Source: Desulfobacula sp.
GTDB lineage: Bacteria; Desulfobacterota; Desulfobacteria; Desulfobacterales; Desulfobacteraceae
DNA length: 10,284 bases
Direction of reading: 5' to 3'
Assembly: GCA_023144585.1 (NCBI GenBank)
Contig: JAGLFI010000020.1
Coordinates: forward strand, 1 to 10,284
Positions 7,874 through 10,284 of the stretch are shown here, piece after piece (within the stretch, counting starts at the first letter, position 1; every line of letters starts with the position of its first letter). The notes under the pieces were generated by a model that saw nothing but the letters and a program-made list of their open reading frames with translations, was not told the origin of the DNA and ran no database searches. Position numbers and translations under genes: made by a program.

Positions 7874-7902
7874 TTTTTACCATTTTAATGCATCCAAGTC
7901 AA
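7874..7902 (-). promoter_or_regulatory. Putative sigma-70 promoter for the 51-residue gene
   Basis: On the minus strand TTGACT (plus 7897-7902, five of six consensus bases) is separated by 17 bases from TAAAAA (plus 7874-7879, four of six). The -35 box begins ten bases beyond the thiolase stop. Transcription would start near 7866, giving a leader of about 55 bases before the small gene. Confidence 0.42.
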
Positions 7903-7911
7903 GGGAAAAAC

Positions 7912-9198
7912 TTATCTTTCTATTATCATTGCCATACCCATACCCCCACCGATACACATGGAGATAAGACCCGTGGAATAGGATTTTCTTTTCATCTGGT
8001 TAATGGCCGTAACCATCTGTCTTGCCCCGGTGCATCCGATGGGGTGACCGATGGATACTCCTGATCCCAGCTCATTGGGTTTTTCCACATCAAGATTAAG
8101 TTCTTTCATACATCCGATGGCCTGGGCTGCGAATGCTTCGTTCAGTTCAATCAAGTCAATGTCATCAATGCTCATACCGGTTTGTTTCAACACTTTTCTA
8201 ATCGCGGGTACAGGACCCAGACCCATATATGCAGGATCAAGTCCGCCGGCGGAAAAAGCTTTAATTTTTGCCAGAGTTTCAAGACCGAGTTCATCTGCCT
8301 TTTCCTGGGTCATCAAAACAACGGCTGCAGCTGCATCATTGATTCCCGAAGCATTCCCTGCTGTCACACTTCCATCTTTCTTAAATGCCGGACGAAGCTT
8401 TGCCATTTTTTCCATACTGGTTTCCATGGGACGCTCATCTTTATCAACAATGGTATCACCCTTCCAGGATTTGATGACTACCGGCACGATCTCTTCAGCA
8501 AATGTGCCGTCATTCACGGCAGCAAATGCTCTTGCATGGCTCAACAAAGCCAGTTGATCCTGCTCTTCCCTTGAGATACCATATTTTTCTACAATATTTT
8601 CAGCAGTGAGTCCCATGTGGTATCCATAAAAAATCTCATATAATCCATCAAATACCATCAAGTCATGGACAGGCCCGATACCGGTCAATTCCATTCGATG
8701 ACCCCATCTGGCTTTGGTCAATGCCATGGGGGCATTGCTCATGCTTTCCTGACCACCGGCAAGGATCACTTCTGCTTGGCCTGCCATAATGGCCTGGGCA
8801 CCAAGGGCAATGGCTTTGAGGCCTGAGCCACAAATTTTATTTATTGTAAAGGCAGGACTCTGCCTTGAGATACCTGCTGCAATCATGGCCTGGCGGGCTG
8901 TATTCTGGCCCTGCCCTGCCTGGAGAACATTGCCCATGATAACTTCATCAATAAATACAGGCGTTGCGGAATCCTCATAATCGTATCCTTTTTTTTCAAG
9001 ATCGATCATGCCCTGATCTTTTAGGGTATCCGGAGAAAATTCATCCTGGGATGCATCCACAACAGGTTTTAAACCAACTCTTTTAAGAACATCTTTCATT
9101 ACGAGTGTGCCCAGATCAACAACGGGTACGCTTTTCAAAGAACCACCAAAGGAGCCTACCGGCGTTCTGACGCCACTGACAATAACAACATTTTTCAT
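7912..9198 (-). CDS. Acetyl-CoA C-acetyltransferase (thiolase)
   Basis: Cytoplasmic thiolase, either condensing two acetyl-CoA to acetoacetyl-CoA or cleaving 3-ketoacyl-CoA at the end of beta-oxidation. The nucleophilic cysteine is C123 in NKICGSGLKAI (120-130). NEAFAA (353-358), GHPIGCTGAR (384-393, with H385) and CIGGGMGMAM (415-424, with C415) complete the active site. At 428 residues it is about 35 longer than typical 390-395-residue thiolases; the excess is one acidic insertion at about 46-80, between the first helix region and FIDEVIMGNVLQAG. GGAGGG lies six bases before the ATG. The enoyl-CoA hydratase homologue lies 97 bases upstream on the same strand. The direction of the reaction and chain-length preference cannot be read from sequence. 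Confidence 0.96.
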   Translation of the reverse strand: MKNVVIVSGVRTPVGSFGGSLKSVPVVDLGTLVMKDVLKRVGLKPVVDASQDEFSPDTLKDQGMIDLEKKGYDYEDSATPVFIDEVIMGNVLQAGQGQNTARQAMIAAGISRQSPAFTINKICGSGLKAIALGAQAIMAGQAEVILAGGQESMSNAPMALTKARWGHRMELTGIGPVHDLMVFDGLYEIFYGYHMGLTAENIVEKYGISREEQDQLALLSHARAFAAVNDGTFAEEIVPVVIKSWKGDTIVDKDERPMETSMEKMAKLRPAFKKDGSVTAGNASGINDAAAAVVLMTQEKADELGLETLAKIKAFSAGGLDPAYMGLGPVPAIRKVLKQTGMSIDDIDLIELNEAFAAQAIGCMKELNLDVEKPNELGSGVSIGHPIGCTGARQMVTAINQMKRKSYSTGLISMCIGGGMGMAMIIER

Positions 9199-9295
9199 TT
9201 GAAACCCTCCATCAATATTGATTTTTCCATTATAAACAGTTACATTTTAACTATATTATAGATCAATAACAAAGAGACGAATAAAAAACAAGGAA
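9199..9295 (-). promoter_or_regulatory. AT-rich leader of the thiolase gene with a 12-bp perfect palindrome
   Basis: This spacer contains ATCAATATTGAT (9211-9222), a perfect 12-bp palindrome directly next to the ribosome binding site (9205-9210). Two exact TATAAT hexamers occur on the minus strand (plus 9229-9234 and 9255-9260), and a CTATATTATAG palindrome at 9251-9261 overlaps the second. No good -35 box sits at 16-18 bases from either, so a promoter is possible but not proven. If the nearer TATAAT is used, the palindrome lies at the transcription start, where a repressor would act. No terminator hairpin is visible after the hydratase stop. Confidence 0.35.
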
Positions 9296-10015
9296 TTATA
9301 TAGTGGGAATGAACTGTCTCACAAACTTTCTGAATCCTTTACGTTCGTGAGCAAAAGCTTCTTGCAGTTTGGCTTGGTTTTTATACTTGATCAAGTCTTT
9401 TACAACTCCCAGCATCTCCTGATTTACGGAACAGATTTCTGTTGATATCTTTTTAGCCCGGGATATAAGTTCCTCATGAGAGACCACCTCATTTACAAGA
9501 CCGCATTGCAGGGCTTTTCGGGCAGACATAAATTGACAGGTAAAAGAGAGCTGTCCGGCCATTCGCTGACCCACTGCCTGCTGTAGAAGTTGGGTCATAC
9601 CCCACCCAGGATGAATTCCCACTTTTGCATGAGTATCAGCAAAAGAAGCACGTTCCGAAGCAATAAGAAAATCACAGTTCAAAGCTATCTCAAAACCGCC
9701 TGTGATGGCATGACCATTGACAGCTCCGATGATAGGCTTTTTACAATTTTCAAAGATATCCGGCAGGTCTTTCCCATCGCCGCGAGGATCAAAAAGGTTC
9801 TCTGTTTTAATCACAGACAGATCAAGCCCCGCACAAAATGACTTGCCGTTTCCGGTGATGATAGCGACCCGAATCTTATCATTATTTGAGACCTCATCAA
9901 AGTAATTGTAAAGATGTATTAGAAGTTCCCGGTTAATAGCGTTACGCTTTTCCGGTCGATTCAAAGTAATAATAGCTATTCCTTCTTTGGTTTCGAACAA
10001 TACCGGCTTTCCCAT
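9296..10015 (-). CDS. Enoyl-CoA hydratase/isomerase (crotonase) family protein lacking one catalytic Glu
   Basis: A 239-residue crotonase-fold protein, slightly shorter than the usual 255-265. Family marks are VLFETKEGIAIITLNRPEKRN near the start (written with the usual crotonase LNRPEKRNA at 18-26), the oxyanion segment SFCAGLDL (59-66), and NGHAITGGFEIALNCDFLIA (100-119). E109 matches Glu144 of rat mitochondrial enoyl-CoA hydratase. The second catalytic glutamate (rat Glu164) aligns with H129 in FADTHAKVGIHPGWGMTQ (125-142). Crotonases with this FADTHA..G..PGWG signature are widespread and their reactions mostly unknown, so hydration of enoyl-CoA should not be assumed; isomerase, hydrolase or acyl-CoA binding roles are possible. 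GGGA lies just before the ATG and AAGGA about ten bases away. It lies beside two thiolase-type genes. Confidence 0.93.
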   Translation of the reverse strand: MGKPVLFETKEGIAIITLNRPEKRNAINRELLIHLYNYFDEVSNNDKIRVAIITGNGKSFCAGLDLSVIKTENLFDPRGDGKDLPDIFENCKKPIIGAVNGHAITGGFEIALNCDFLIASERASFADTHAKVGIHPGWGMTQLLQQAVGQRMAGQLSFTCQFMSARKALQCGLVNEVVSHEELISRAKKISTEICSVNQEMLGVVKDLIKYKNQAKLQEAFAHERKGFRKFVRQFIPTI

Positions 10016-10069
10016 ATTCCCTACTTCCTTCTACGTTTTGAATTTTTATTTTCCGTATAACAATTATTA

Positions 10070-10087
10070 TTCAACAGTACTGGTCAA
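10070..10087. promoter_or_regulatory. Imperfect 18-bp palindrome, candidate operator in the divergent spacer
   Basis: TTCAACAGTACTGGTCAA pairs at seven of nine positions around the perfect core CAGTACTG (10075-10082). It lies 55 bases before the hydratase start and about 115 bases before the divergent gene, a position from which a dimeric regulator could control both. The regulator is not in the window. Confidence 0.3.
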
Positions 10088-10137
10088 TATTACTCATATC
10101 AAGCCAAATATCAAACGATAAAAGACTCTCAAAAAAG

Positions 10138-10192
10138 TTGACAAATTTATTATTTTACGCAACACTTGCACAAGCCTGTTTTGAGATGAGGA
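10138..10192 (+). promoter_or_regulatory. Putative control elements of the rightward gene
   Basis: A consensus -35 box TTGACA lies at 10138-10143. The sequence 17 bases further (AACACT, 10161-10166) is a weak -10 match, so a promoter here would be weak or activator-dependent. GAGGA at 10188-10192 is a ribosome binding site ten bases before the ATG at 10203. Confidence 0.3.
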
Positions 10193-10202
10193 TACGTACG
10201 CT

Positions 10203-10284
10203 ATGGAACGAAGAGTTGTTGTTGCTGGATGGGGCCAGATCACTCAGCCAAAAGAATTGAATAGTACTCCACAAGATCCCATGG
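10203..10284 (+). CDS. N-terminus of a thiolase-like (SCP2-type acetyl-CoA acetyltransferase) protein, cut by the window end
   Basis: Only 27 codons are present. The product begins MERRVVVAGWGQITQPKELN and continues to DPM, resembling the first strand and loop of SCP2-type acetyl-CoA acetyltransferase-like proteins (VVIAG.GQ.TQ wording), which differ from the classical thiolase start VRTP found at 7912-9198. The nucleophilic cysteine region is beyond the window, so the assignment rests on the start alone. It diverges from the hydratase/thiolase pair across a 187-base spacer, which suggests shared acyl-CoA metabolism and perhaps shared control. GAGGA ten bases upstream supports the start. Confidence 0.6.
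   Translation, partial: MERRVVVAGWGQITQPKELNSTPQDPM

Noticed and set aside
7861..7879. AAAAAC-GTTTTT hairpin after the thiolase as a terminator
   Set aside because: The stem is six pairs with a single GC pair; it is too weak to claim, and it overlaps the putative promoter of the small gene.
8051..8574. Two long plus-strand open frames of 168 and 130 codons
   Set aside because: They lie wholly opposite the thiolase gene, whose catalytic motifs are intact; their products are low-complexity or Cys/His-rich in a way typical of antisense frames, and no ribosome binding site supports them.
9255..9260. Second exact TATAAT upstream of the thiolase as a promoter
   Set aside because: The sequence 17 bases upstream (TATTCG) does not resemble a -35 box, and the region is so AT-rich that the hexamer is expected by chance.

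Overview
The window looks like an ordinary chromosomal stretch from a moderately AT-rich Gram-negative sulfate-reducer-like bacterium. Desulfobacterales (Desulfobacula/Desulfobacter-like) is my best guess. It rests on the flavour of the proteins (short GNAT of the N-acetylglutamate synthase type, SCP2-type thiolase start next to beta-oxidation genes, gyrA-radC-pgk order) and not on any marker gene, so taxonomy is inference.

Layout. Positions 1-212 hold no intact gene; the frame ending at 216 reads like the decayed tail of a class A penicillin-binding protein and meets the next gene in an ATGA overlap. 213-668 (+) encodes a short GNAT acetyltransferase, probably N-acetylglutamate synthase-like. 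It converges on a 351-residue protein of unknown function (663-1718, -), with a 6-base overlap of the two 3' ends. From there to 7534 all genes are on the minus strand and tightly packed. In transcription order they are an AI-2E-family permease, gyrA, radC (overlaps gyrA by up to 44 bases), a small four-cysteine protein (overlaps the radC end), pgk (starts 2 bases later, with its ribosome binding site inside the preceding gene's end) and the unknown protein. This looks like one operon joining DNA topology, a RadC-family protein, glycolysis and two uncharacterised genes.

Upstream of it, 7535-7911 contains a strong hairpin (7588-7630), a 51-residue two-helix membrane protein (7655-7810, -) and a plausible sigma-70 promoter (7874-7902). 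7912-9198 (-) is an acetyl-CoA acetyltransferase with an extra loop of about 33 residues. 9296-10015 (-) is an enoyl-CoA hydratase/isomerase-family protein lacking the second catalytic glutamate. These two form a fatty-acyl/acyl-CoA module. Divergent from them, 10203 to the window end begins a second thiolase-like protein. The 187-base divergent spacer carries an imperfect 18-bp palindrome and a consensus -35 box, so it is the likely control region of the acyl-CoA genes.

No rRNA, tRNA, CRISPR array, insertion sequence or integrase was seen. The most interesting items are the Wbl-like cysteine pattern in the small protein between radC and pgk, the unknown 351-residue protein, the small membrane protein with its own promoter and terminator, and the active-site change in the enoyl-CoA hydratase homologue.
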